Below are positions 15,700 to 22,298 of a stretch of 25,476 nt of DNA, in pieces. The notes beneath the pieces are model-generated. The model saw nothing but the letters and a program-made list of their open reading frames with translations, was not told the origin of the DNA and ran no database searches. A program made the position numbers and the translations under genes. The stretch's first letter is position 1, and each line of letters begins with the position of its first letter. This DNA comes from an uncultured Flavonifractor sp. (GTDB lineage: Bacteria > Bacillota > Clostridia > Oscillospirales > Oscillospiraceae), in contig CANDFO010000030.1 in assembly GCA_947384055.1 (NCBI GenBank), positions 1 through 25,476 on the forward strand. The letters are read 5' to 3'.

Positions 15700-16290
15700 T
15701 TACGCCGGATAGAGGGCGTCGATCTTTTTCAGAGCGGCCTTTTTCAGGTCGGCGTAGATGCTGCATCCCTTGGTGTCCATGCCCACCACCAAGGGGCCGA
15801 ACTCCTTGGCCTCCAGATGCCACACGGCCTCGGGCATTCCCATCTCAAACCAGTTGACATCCACAATCCGCTCCACACCCTGGGCCAGCTTCGCCGCGCA
15901 GCCGGGGGCCGCCTGAAAATAGACGTAGCCGTACTTTTTGCAGGCCTCCTGGGTATCCTCGGCCATGCCGCCCTTGCCCAGGACCGCCTTGACCCCCAGC
16001 TTGCCCACCATATCGGCATAGGGCTCCATGCGGATGGAGGTGGTGGGACCGATGACGTTCAGCCGCCAGGAGCCGTCCTCGTTTTTCAGGCACACGGGAC
16101 CGGCGTGAAACACGGCGGCGCCGGTGAAATCCTTGGGCAGAGCCTCGCCCTGCTCCAGCAGGCCCCGGATTTTCAGGTGGGCCATATCCCGCGCAGTGAA
16201 GATGGTGCCGCTGATATAAACCACGTCACCCACGTTCAGCTTGCGCATGTCCTCTTCCTTGAGAGGCGTAGACAGATGATAAGTAGCCAT
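15700..16290 (-). CDS. Class I fumarase-type hydratase, beta subunit (FumA C-terminal/TtdB-like)
   Basis: This 196-residue small subunit of an iron-sulfur hydro-lyase matches the C-terminal domain of FumA and TtdB. It carries TIFTARDMAH (about 29-38), FHAGPV, IGPTTSIRMEPYADM, and GKGGM, which bind the carboxylates of the substrate and close the active site. Class I fumarases, tartrate dehydratase and related enzymes share these motifs. The ATG at 16290 follows AAAGGAG with an eight-base spacer. It lies 24 bases after the alpha gene and 19 before fumC, so the complex should form from one transcript. Substrate could be fumarate or malate, tartrate, or a methylated analogue. Confidence 0.88.
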   Translation of the reverse strand: MATYHLSTPLKEEDMRKLNVGDVVYISGTIFTARDMAHLKIRGLLEQGEALPKDFTGAAVFHAGPVCLKNEDGSWRLNVIGPTTSIRMEPYADMVGKLGVKAVLGKGGMAEDTQEACKKYGYVYFQAAPGCAAKLAQGVERIVDVNWFEMGMPEAVWHLEAKEFGPLVVGMDTKGCSIYADLKKAALKKIDALYPA

Positions 16291-16314
16291 GATGCGTTCT
16301 CCTTTCTCCCTCTA

Positions 16315-17205
16315 TTACAGCAGCTTCTCCACCCGGCCGTCGTCGTAAATGCGGATTCCGGCGCGGCGGGCTACCCAGCAGTGGAAGTTGATGCACACGG
16401 GAGCGATGGCGGTATGGGTGGCGGCAGTGTTGATCTTCACTGCCAGGCACACGGTGTCGCCGCCGGTGCCGGCCGCGCCCAGGCCCAGGGAGTTGATGTT
16501 GTCCCGCAGCTCGTCCTCCAGACGGGCCAGCATGGGGTCCGGATTGGTGTCATTCCACTTGCGGGTGCTGATGGCCTCGCGGCTGAGCTTGCCGGCGATG
16601 TCCATCTGCCCGCCGATGCCGATGCCGATGCCGAAGGGGGGGCAGGGCTTGCCGCCGGCGTTGACGGCGGTCTCCAGCACAAAGCGCTTAAGGCCCTCGA
16701 AATCCTTGTCCAGCTTCAGGGTGGCGGTGGTGAAGATCTTCATGGCGTTGCCCAGCTCGGCGCCGCAGCCCTTAAAGCTGATGATGAAGTCCACATACTT
16801 CTGACCCGGATGGTACTGATACTCGATGTTGGGCACGCCCTTGCCGGTGTTGTTGCCGGGGTTGTGGCGGGTCAGGGGGTCCACAATGCTGGGGCGCAGG
16901 TAGCCCTTCTTGGTGGCCTCGGCCAGGGCCTCCATCACCACCTCGGATACGTAGGCGGGGAAATTGCCGTCGCCGTAGGACAGCCAGGTGGTGGGATAGC
17001 CGGGGGACTGGCATACCGCCTTGTCGTCCTGCTTGGCGATGGTCAGGTTTTCCAGCATGGAGCTGAGCATGCTCTTGGCCGTCTCGTTGGTCTCCCGGGC
17101 CAGGGCGTCTTCCAGCAGGCCCTTTACGTCCGCAGAGATCTCCGTCACCGCCCGGATAACGGCGTCATGTACGGATGTGCGGATCAGTTCCTCGTTGGGA
17201 TTCAT
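16315..17205 (-). CDS. Class I fumarase-type hydratase, alpha subunit (FumA N-terminal/TtdA-like)
   Basis: This 296-residue subunit should hold an oxygen-sensitive [4Fe-4S] cluster that activates a hydroxy-acid for dehydration. Three likely ligand cysteines are Cys65 in AVCQSPGYPTTW, Cys188 in GGKPCPPFGIG and Cys276 in INFHCWVARR. RHNPGNNTGKGVPN and GIGIGIGGQMD also fit the family. The first cysteine motif reads CQSPG instead of the CQDTG I expect in standard fumarases, and KGCGAE replaces KGGGSE. With a true FumC in the same operon, this pair may act on a substrate other than fumarate, such as tartrate, mesaconate/citramalate or dimethylmalate. The ATG at 17205 follows AAGGAG. Confidence 0.86.
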   Translation of the reverse strand: MNPNEELIRTSVHDAVIRAVTEISADVKGLLEDALARETNETAKSMLSSMLENLTIAKQDDKAVCQSPGYPTTWLSYGDGNFPAYVSEVVMEALAEATKKGYLRPSIVDPLTRHNPGNNTGKGVPNIEYQYHPGQKYVDFIISFKGCGAELGNAMKIFTTATLKLDKDFEGLKRFVLETAVNAGGKPCPPFGIGIGIGGQMDIAGKLSREAISTRKWNDTNPDPMLARLEDELRDNINSLGLGAAGTGGDTVCLAVKINTAATHTAIAPVCINFHCWVARRAGIRIYDDGRVEKLL

Positions 17206-17249
17206 AGAATGACACTCCTTCTCTATATGAATTTGAAAGAATTACACAG

Positions 17250-18611
17250 TCATTGGGCGGCGGGGAAGAGGCTGTTGATATCCTCCAGAGCCTCCAGCCC
17301 GGCAAAGCGGCGGGTGAGCTCCTCCGCCTGTTCCCTGGCCACCAGAGCGCTGGTGAGAGAGAGGAACTTGTTGTGGGCGTCGCTCCACTGGAAGGGGTTG
17401 TTGAAATCCCCAAAGGGGTATTCCACCTGCTGGCTCAGCCGGGAGCCGTCCTCCAGCTCCACCTCCAGGCGGTGGGGCCAGCGGTTGTGGTCCGCCTGAT
17501 ACAGCCCCTCCAGCTCCGGGTCCGCGATTACGGTAATTTTATCCATCAGCCGCCGGGCCGCCGGCGCGCCGGTCTTCTCCCCGGAGAACTCCGCCTCGGT
17601 GAGGGAACCGTACAAAAACTCCGCCGCGATGCAGTATTGGACGGAGAATTTGAAGGCATAGGGGGTGGCCGGGGCCGGGGCGTCCACATTGTCCTTGGCC
17701 ACCTGATAGGTGTAGTCGGTGATCCGGACGATGCGCTCCGGGTCCACGGTGTGCTCCCGCTTCAGCAGCTCCACGCAGTAGTTGGCCGCATGGGTGTGGC
17801 GGCAGCAGGCGTAGGGCTTGAACGAGTTGGTCTGAATCTTAAAGGGGCCCCGGCCCAAATCCCGGGTAAGAGCCTCCGGGTGGCTGTCCCCGGTCATGGC
17901 CCCCAGGAATCCCCGGTCTCCGCACAGAATATCCTGGGCGGCAGTGAAGCCCAGGGCCGCCATCTCCGCCGCCCGGATGCCGCAGAGGGTGGCGTTGGCG
18001 GTGTGCAGCGTCTTGCTCATGGCCCCGTCCTGAATGAACTGCCACAGACCCGCCGACTGGGTTCCGGCGGAACCTATGGCGTTGAGCATCTGCTCCGGCG
18101 TCAGGTGCAGCAGCTTGCCCGCCGCCACCGCCGAGGAGAAGCTGCCCACTACTCCCGTGGTGTGCCAGTAGTGATAGGCGCCGGGGTTGATGGCCTCGCC
18201 GATGCGGGCCCCCGCCTCATATCCCGCGGCAATGGCGGCAATGACTTCCTTACCGGAGCGGTGATATTTCTGTCCCACCGCCAGGGCCGCCGGGATCGTC
18301 ACCGCCCCCAGGTGGGTGATGGAGGCGTTGTGCACATCGTCCATATCAATCACGTGGGCATAGGCCGCGTTCAGGGCCGCCGCGTGTTCGCACAGGAGAG
18401 GATTCCACCGTCCGTCCCAGACGGTGCTCTCCGGGCGCTGGGGCAGGGAGGTGAGATACCGGCGCCAGATTTCGCCCTGGGGCCGGGCAGAGCCGGCGAC
18501 GGCCACGCCGGTCAGGTCCTCCACGCACATTTTGGCCTGTTCCACCGCCTGGACGGGCAGGTCTTCATAGCGCAGGCCCTGAAGAAAATCCGAAAGCTGT
18601 TTTGTAAGCAC
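17250..18611 (-). CDS. MmgE/PrpD family protein (2-methylcitrate dehydratase/aconitate decarboxylase-like)
   Basis: This 453-residue protein belongs to a family with 2-methylcitrate dehydratase, cis-aconitate decarboxylase and iminodisuccinate epimerase. Conserved positions are visible: Asp89, Asp91 and Asp92 in IDMDDVHNASITHLG with His100, Lys200 and His203 in SKTLHTANA, and FKPYACCRHTHAA (264-276). It starts at GTG 18611 after AAAGAGG. It heads the long minus operon, with promoter and operator at 18826-18849. No methylcitrate synthase or methylisocitrate lyase lies nearby, so the methylcitrate cycle is unlikely. The reaction could be a dehydration, decarboxylation or epimerisation of a polycarboxylate feeding the fumarase-type enzymes that follow. 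Specific function is unresolved. Confidence 0.87.
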   Translation of the reverse strand: MLTKQLSDFLQGLRYEDLPVQAVEQAKMCVEDLTGVAVAGSARPQGEIWRRYLTSLPQRPESTVWDGRWNPLLCEHAAALNAAYAHVIDMDDVHNASITHLGAVTIPAALAVGQKYHRSGKEVIAAIAAGYEAGARIGEAINPGAYHYWHTTGVVGSFSSAVAAGKLLHLTPEQMLNAIGSAGTQSAGLWQFIQDGAMSKTLHTANATLCGIRAAEMAALGFTAAQDILCGDRGFLGAMTGDSHPEALTRDLGRGPFKIQTNSFKPYACCRHTHAANYCVELLKREHTVDPERIVRITDYTYQVAKDNVDAPAPATPYAFKFSVQYCIAAEFLYGSLTEAEFSGEKTGAPAARRLMDKITVIADPELEGLYQADHNRWPHRLEVELEDGSRLSQQVEYPFGDFNNPFQWSDAHNKFLSLTSALVAREQAEELTRRFAGLEALEDINSLFPAAQ

Positions 18612-18825
18612 ATTGACCTCTTTCTACTGGTTTTATCTGCCAGTTACAGTCCAAATATTTCAAAATTGACGTGTTTTTTGAACGTTGCGGGCTGTATTGC
18701 CGGGCGCGAAAGGGCGGCGTGTTTCCGGGGGATTCCGCCGGAAAATGCGGCCCTGTGCGCACATGATTCCCCCAGCTCCCGGCATGCCGGGGTGTGGAGG
18801 TTGGCAGGTCAGTATGTTTTTTGGC
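18612..18825 (-). other. Untranslated leader of the PrpD-family operon with hairpins
   Basis: If the start near 18835 is right, about 224 bases are transcribed before the GTG. No gene is visible. The stretch holds TTTCCGG/CCGGAAA, a 7-bp stem near 18720-18745, and a 14-bp perfect palindrome CCCGGCATGCCGGG (18778-18791). I do not recognise a known riboswitch. Confidence 0.4.
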
Positions 18826-18849
18826 TGGTATACCAATCAGGATTATAGC
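18826..18849 (-). promoter_or_regulatory. Extended -10 promoter with overlapping TGGTATACCA operator
   Basis: On the minus strand TGCTATAAT (18842-18850) is a perfect -10 with the TGn extension, while the -35 region is weak (TTCCAT). The predicted start, near 18835, falls on the perfect 10-bp palindrome TGGTATACCA (18826-18835). A protein bound there would block initiation of the PrpD-to-amidohydrolase operon. Confidence 0.6.
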
Positions 18850-18948
18850 ATACGTCCTATAAAAATGGAAGTCTCAAATGAATTTTTGTAGGTTTTTTCA
18901 AAAACGATCCTTTAAATTTGTAGAGGATGTAGAAATGTATTTGACTGC

Positions 18949-18996
18949 TTTACATTATGAATCGGGATGTGTTATACTCCACGTGATGGTATACCG
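18949..18996 (+). promoter_or_regulatory. Promoter and GGTATACC operator for the BKACE-TRAP operon
   Basis: TTTACA (18949-18954), 17 bases, then TTATAC (18972-18977; or TATACT with 18) predict a plus-strand start near 18984. GGTATACC (18988-18995, flanked TGGTATACCG) lies immediately after it. The layout mirrors the divergent promoter 150 bases away, so one regulator could repress both operons. DNA between the two promoters (18850-18948) is A/T rich and contains no gene. Confidence 0.6.
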
Positions 18997-19041
18997 ACTT
19001 CGCAGCAGCAAAATTGATAAGAGCAAAAGGAGTTCTTCGCC

Positions 19042-19905
19042 ATGAAATCGAACAAGCTGATGATCACCTGCGCCCTGTGCGGCGGCGGCACCACCCGCAA
19101 GCAGTCTCCCTATGTGCCGATCACCCCTGAGGAACTGGTCGCCGACTCCATCGCCGCCGTCAAAGCGGGCGCGTGCATCCTGCATATCCACGTCCGCGAC
19201 GAGGAGGGCAACAACACCATGGAGACCGACCGCTTTGTTCAGGTCGTCACCATGATCCGCGAGGCCCTCCGGGAGAATAACCTGGACGCCATTATCAACG
19301 TCACCTCCTCCGGCACCAAGTTCTCCGAGGACATGCGGGTGGCCCATCTGCCCATCCTTATGCCCGAGATGTGCTCCTATGACCCGGGCACGCTGAACTG
19401 GGCCAACAGCTACATCTTCCTGAACACCCCCGCCTTTCTGGAGCGTCTGGGCCTGCTGACCCAGGAGCTGGACATCAAGCCTGAGATCGAGATCTTTGAC
19501 GCCGGAATGCTGGGCAATGTGGAATATTACCTGAAAAAGGGCGTTCTGAAGGGCCCCCTGCACTATCAGCTGGTTCTGGATGTGCCCGGCGGCATGCCCG
19601 GCAACATCGACTCCATCAATCACCTGGTCTCCAAGCTCCCCGCGGACTGCACCTGGTCCATCACCGGCATCGGCAAGGCCCATATGCCCTGCATGTTGGC
19701 TGGTCTGGCTGCCGGCTGCGACAACCTGCGGGTAGGCCTGGAGGACAACGTCTTTATGACCAAGGGCGTCCACGCCACCAATGCGCAGCTGGTGGAGCGG
19801 GCCGTGAAGCTGGGCATTCTGGCCGGCCGTGAGATCGCCACCGCCGCCGAAGCCCGCGAGATTCTGGGCATCAAGCCCGAGCGGGGCGTCCTCTACAATA
19901 AATAA
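19042..19905 (+). CDS. Beta-keto acid cleavage enzyme (BKACE, Kce-like, DUF849)
   Basis: This 287-residue metal enzyme of the BKACE family condenses a beta-keto acid with acetyl-CoA to give acetoacetate and a new acyl-CoA. Compared from memory with Kce of lysine fermentation, the metal ligands are present (His48 and His50 in LHIHVRD, Glu234 in GLEDNVF), as are Asp235, Arg230 in NLRVGLED and Glu150 in PEIEIFDAG. The position of Kce Glu14 is Gly16 here (CGGGTTR rather than GAETTR), and Ser82 and Thr106 align with Thr and Ser. These changes suggest a substrate other than 3-keto-5-aminohexanoate. No lysine-fermentation partner genes are in the window. ATG 19042 follows AAAGGAG. It is the first gene of the plus operon. 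Confidence 0.9.
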   Translation: MKSNKLMITCALCGGGTTRKQSPYVPITPEELVADSIAAVKAGACILHIHVRDEEGNNTMETDRFVQVVTMIREALRENNLDAIINVTSSGTKFSEDMRVAHLPILMPEMCSYDPGTLNWANSYIFLNTPAFLERLGLLTQELDIKPEIEIFDAGMLGNVEYYLKKGVLKGPLHYQLVLDVPGGMPGNIDSINHLVSKLPADCTWSITGIGKAHMPCMLAGLAAGCDNLRVGLEDNVFMTKGVHATNAQLVERAVKLGILAGREIATAAEAREILGIKPERGVLYNK

Positions 19906-19918
19906 GTCCCAATTCTTT

Positions 19919-19956
19919 TTGTGATTTCCGCCCCCCGAGAGGGGCGGGAATCACAA
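19919..19956 (+). terminator. Long hairpin between BKACE and PLP enzyme genes
   Basis: TTGTGATTTCCGCCCC (19919-19934) pairs with GGGGCGGGAATCACAA (19941-19956): 16 base pairs including one wobble, loop CCGAGA. It starts 13 bases after the BKACE stop. AGAGCATTTT follows, a poor U-tract, so read-through is likely. It probably stabilises or partly ends the first message segment. I found no convincing promoter between it and the next ATG. Confidence 0.5.
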
Positions 19957-20049
19957 GAGCATTTTCCATTGAGGAACACAGACGTGAATTGAGAGATAAA
20001 TTGCGCAGTACGAAAGCATAAATTTTAGAAAGAAAGGGAGCATTCCGCC

Positions 20050-21249
20050 ATGAAGTACGATTTTGAATCCTTTATCGACCGCGACCCCGCAGTCCGCGGC
20101 ACCGGTAAATATCGCATTATGAAGGACTCTAAGGGCAACAAGCCCCCCAAGGGCATTGTCCCCCTGTCCGTCGCCGACATGGAGTTCAAGACCGCCCCCT
20201 GTGTCATTGAGGCGATCAAAGCCGAGGCCGACTTCGGCGTGCTGGGCTATCACCGGCTCACCGACAGCTTCCGCGAGTCCTGCTGCAACTGGATGAAGAC
20301 CCGCCACGACTGGGACATCAAGCCCGACTGGATTGTCCCCTTTGAGCAGGTGGTTCCCGCCCTGTACTGCTCTGTGTGGACCTTCACCGAGCCCGGCGAC
20401 GGCATCCTCATCCAGACGCCCGATTACCATCACTTCACCGGCGCCACCGTGAACACCGGCCACAAGGTGCTGGAGAACCGGCTGGTGGCCGACGAGAAGG
20501 GCCACTACACCATCGACTGGGCCGACTTCGAGGCCAAGGCCAGAGAAGCCAAGCTGTTCTTCCTGTGCTCCCCCCAGAACCCCACCGGCCGCGTATGGAC
20601 CGAAGAGGAACTGCGCAAGATGGGCGAGATCTGCAACAAGTACGGCGTAATGGTGGTGGCCGACGAGATTCACCATGACCTGATTCAGCCCGGCTATAAG
20701 CACATTGTCTATGCCTCCCTGGGCCAGGAGTTTGCCGACAACTGCGTGATGTGCACCTCTCTGAGCAAGACCTTCAACCTGGCCGGCCTGTGCTACGCCA
20801 GCATCATCATCCCCAACGACAGCGTCCGGGCCAAGTTCCAGAAGCAGATGGGCCTGCAGGCCTTTATGCACATCGAGCGCTTCGGCCCCGTGGCGCACGA
20901 GGCCGCCTACCGCCACGGCGCCGAGTGGCTGGACGAGCTTATTCAGGTCATCAAGGGCAACTATGAGTACGTGCGCGATTTCTTTGCCAAGAACTTCCCC
21001 AAGGTAGTCGTCACCGAGCTGGAGGGTACTTATCTGGTCTGGTGCGATTTCCGCAGCTTCGGCCTGAGCGACGCGGAGATGAAGGTATTCCTCACCGACG
21101 AGTGCATGCTTTACCTGGACAACGGCACCGAGTTCGGCGAGGCCGGCTCCGGCTATCAGCGCATCAACGTGGCCTGCCCCCGCAAGACCCTGGCAGACGC
21201 GCTGGACCGCTTCCTGGAAGCCGCCAAGAAGCGCGGCCTGGCCCAGTAA
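20050..21249 (+). CDS. PLP-dependent aminotransferase/C-S beta-lyase, MalY/PatB type
   Basis: This 399-residue fold-type I PLP enzyme has a Schiff-base lysine at Lys240 in SLSKTFNLAG, Asp205 in VADEIHHD binding the pyridine nitrogen, Asn177 in SPQNPTGRVW, and the MalY/PatB opening VPLSVADMEFKTAP. Family members cleave cystathionine-like C-S bonds to pyruvate, ammonia and a thiol, and some act as aminotransferases. The aromatic motif is PDYHHF where PatB proteins often have PVYxPF, so the substrate pocket may differ. ATG 20050 follows AAAGGGAG. Between BKACE and a VOC-fold protein, it may deaminate or cleave an amino-acid-derived substrate to feed the keto-acid step. Which of the two chemistries applies is not decidable here. 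Confidence 0.87.
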   Translation: MKYDFESFIDRDPAVRGTGKYRIMKDSKGNKPPKGIVPLSVADMEFKTAPCVIEAIKAEADFGVLGYHRLTDSFRESCCNWMKTRHDWDIKPDWIVPFEQVVPALYCSVWTFTEPGDGILIQTPDYHHFTGATVNTGHKVLENRLVADEKGHYTIDWADFEAKAREAKLFFLCSPQNPTGRVWTEEELRKMGEICNKYGVMVVADEIHHDLIQPGYKHIVYASLGQEFADNCVMCTSLSKTFNLAGLCYASIIIPNDSVRAKFQKQMGLQAFMHIERFGPVAHEAAYRHGAEWLDELIQVIKGNYEYVRDFFAKNFPKVVVTELEGTYLVWCDFRSFGLSDAEMKVFLTDECMLYLDNGTEFGEAGSGYQRINVACPRKTLADALDRFLEAAKKRGLAQ

Positions 21250-21296
21250 TCCGGTTCCCCGCGGGAAACGGAAACGCAGCCGGTTTTTCGGGCGCT

Positions 21297-21318
21297 CTGT
21301 CCGGGCAGCAGCGGACAG
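21297..21318 (+). other. Short hairpin between PLP enzyme and VOC genes
   Basis: CTGTCCG (21297-21303) pairs with CGGACAG (21312-21318). It lies about 50 bases after the PLP enzyme stop, ahead of a strong AAGGAGG at 21354-21360. No T-run follows, so it is more likely a processing or stabilising structure than a terminator. Confidence 0.35.
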
Positions 21319-21370
21319 GGCAGAGGCCGGTACCATGCCCGATACTTAATTTTAAGGAGGACAACTTGTC

Positions 21371-22219
21371 ATGATGGAGAAAAAACTGCCGTTCTGTATC
21401 GACCATTTCAGCATCGCCACCACCCACCGCAGCCGCCCCATCGGCCTTGTCACCGGTCTGGGCTTCACCACCGCCGACTGCTATACCGACCGCACCGTCC
21501 ACTTTATCTTTGAAAACTCCTATTTTGAGCTGTGCACCTATCAGCTCAATTCCACCATCACCTGGCTGACCCAGTCCGTGCCCGCCACCAATCTGCCCAA
21601 GGTCCACTCTTACCGGCTGAGCGTCAAGGGTACCGACCCCAATCCCATGCGCAACGCACTCATTGCCGGCGGCATTGAGAAGATCGGTGAAATCAACAAC
21701 CCCTTCCGCCAGCATGTCCGCTACGGTGAGAAGGAGGGGGAGGCCGGCTATCAGACCTTCTTCATCCAGGACTATGAGCCCTTCACCGACATTCTCTTTG
21801 GCTGCACCACCCACCTGGCCAAGGAGCTGATCGTCAAGAACGAGACTAAATTCCCCCACATCAACGGGGCCAAGCGCCTGACCTACATCACCGCCTATGC
21901 CGACAGCGCCGAGCGCTTCGCGCAGGCTGAGGGGGCCATCACCAAGCTGTACAACGCCGCCAAGGACGCCACCGACACCGGCTACAATCTGGATACCTAT
22001 CAGCTGGTGGACCACGACGCCTATGTGGACGAGTTCGGCTGCGAGCCCCGCAATGACGGTCTGAAGCTGCCCATCGTCGCCGCCGCCTTCTCCGGCTGCC
22101 ACCTGGAGTTTGTGGAGAAGCGCGCCTACGACATGAACCTTCAGTATTTCAAGAAGGACGGCAGACTCTATGTGGACTGCCGCCGTATTCTGGGCCTGTT
22201 CCTGGTGTTCATCCCCTGA
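21371..22219 (+). CDS. VOC/glyoxalase-like domain protein of unknown function
   Basis: This 282-residue protein begins with a vicinal-oxygen-chelate-like unit: IDHFSIAT, then LGFTTADCYTDRTVHFIFENSYFELCTYQ, which recalls Glyoxalase_3-type proteins with an N-terminal His ligand and a later Glu. A second half (about residues 160-282) contains LTYITAYADSAERFAQAEG and FSGCHLEFVEKRAYD, suggesting a second, weaker repeat of the fold. I cannot identify the reaction. VOC enzymes include isomerases, epimerases, dioxygenases and lyases. ATG 21371 is preceded by AAGGAGG with a ten-base spacer. ATG 21374 is possible. Its place between catabolic enzymes and the TRAP importer suggests an enzymatic step in the same pathway. 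Confidence 0.65.
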   Translation: MMEKKLPFCIDHFSIATTHRSRPIGLVTGLGFTTADCYTDRTVHFIFENSYFELCTYQLNSTITWLTQSVPATNLPKVHSYRLSVKGTDPNPMRNALIAGGIEKIGEINNPFRQHVRYGEKEGEAGYQTFFIQDYEPFTDILFGCTTHLAKELIVKNETKFPHINGAKRLTYITAYADSAERFAQAEGAITKLYNAAKDATDTGYNLDTYQLVDHDAYVDEFGCEPRNDGLKLPIVAAAFSGCHLEFVEKRAYDMNLQYFKKDGRLYVDCRRILGLFLVFIP

Positions 22220-22247
22220 GTCCGTCCTGACGGCCCCGCGCATCTGA

Positions 22248-22277
22248 CCCCTGCGTCCTTCTCGGAGGGCGCAGGGG
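22248..22277 (+). other. Hairpin before the TRAP permease gene
   Basis: CCCCTGCG (22248-22255) pairs with CGCAGGGG (22270-22277), a perfect 8-bp stem. It lies between the VOC stop (22219) and the ribosome site AAAGGAG (22284-22290) of the permease gene. It is not followed by Ts. It could separate expression of enzyme and transporter genes. Confidence 0.4.
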
Positions 22278-22298
22278 ACCTGAGAAAGGAGAAAACCC

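Noticed and set aside
17250..18611. Operation of the methylcitrate cycle based on the PrpD-family gene
   Set aside because: No methylcitrate synthase, methylisocitrate lyase or propionyl-CoA activating gene is present, and the PrpD/MmgE family is functionally diverse.
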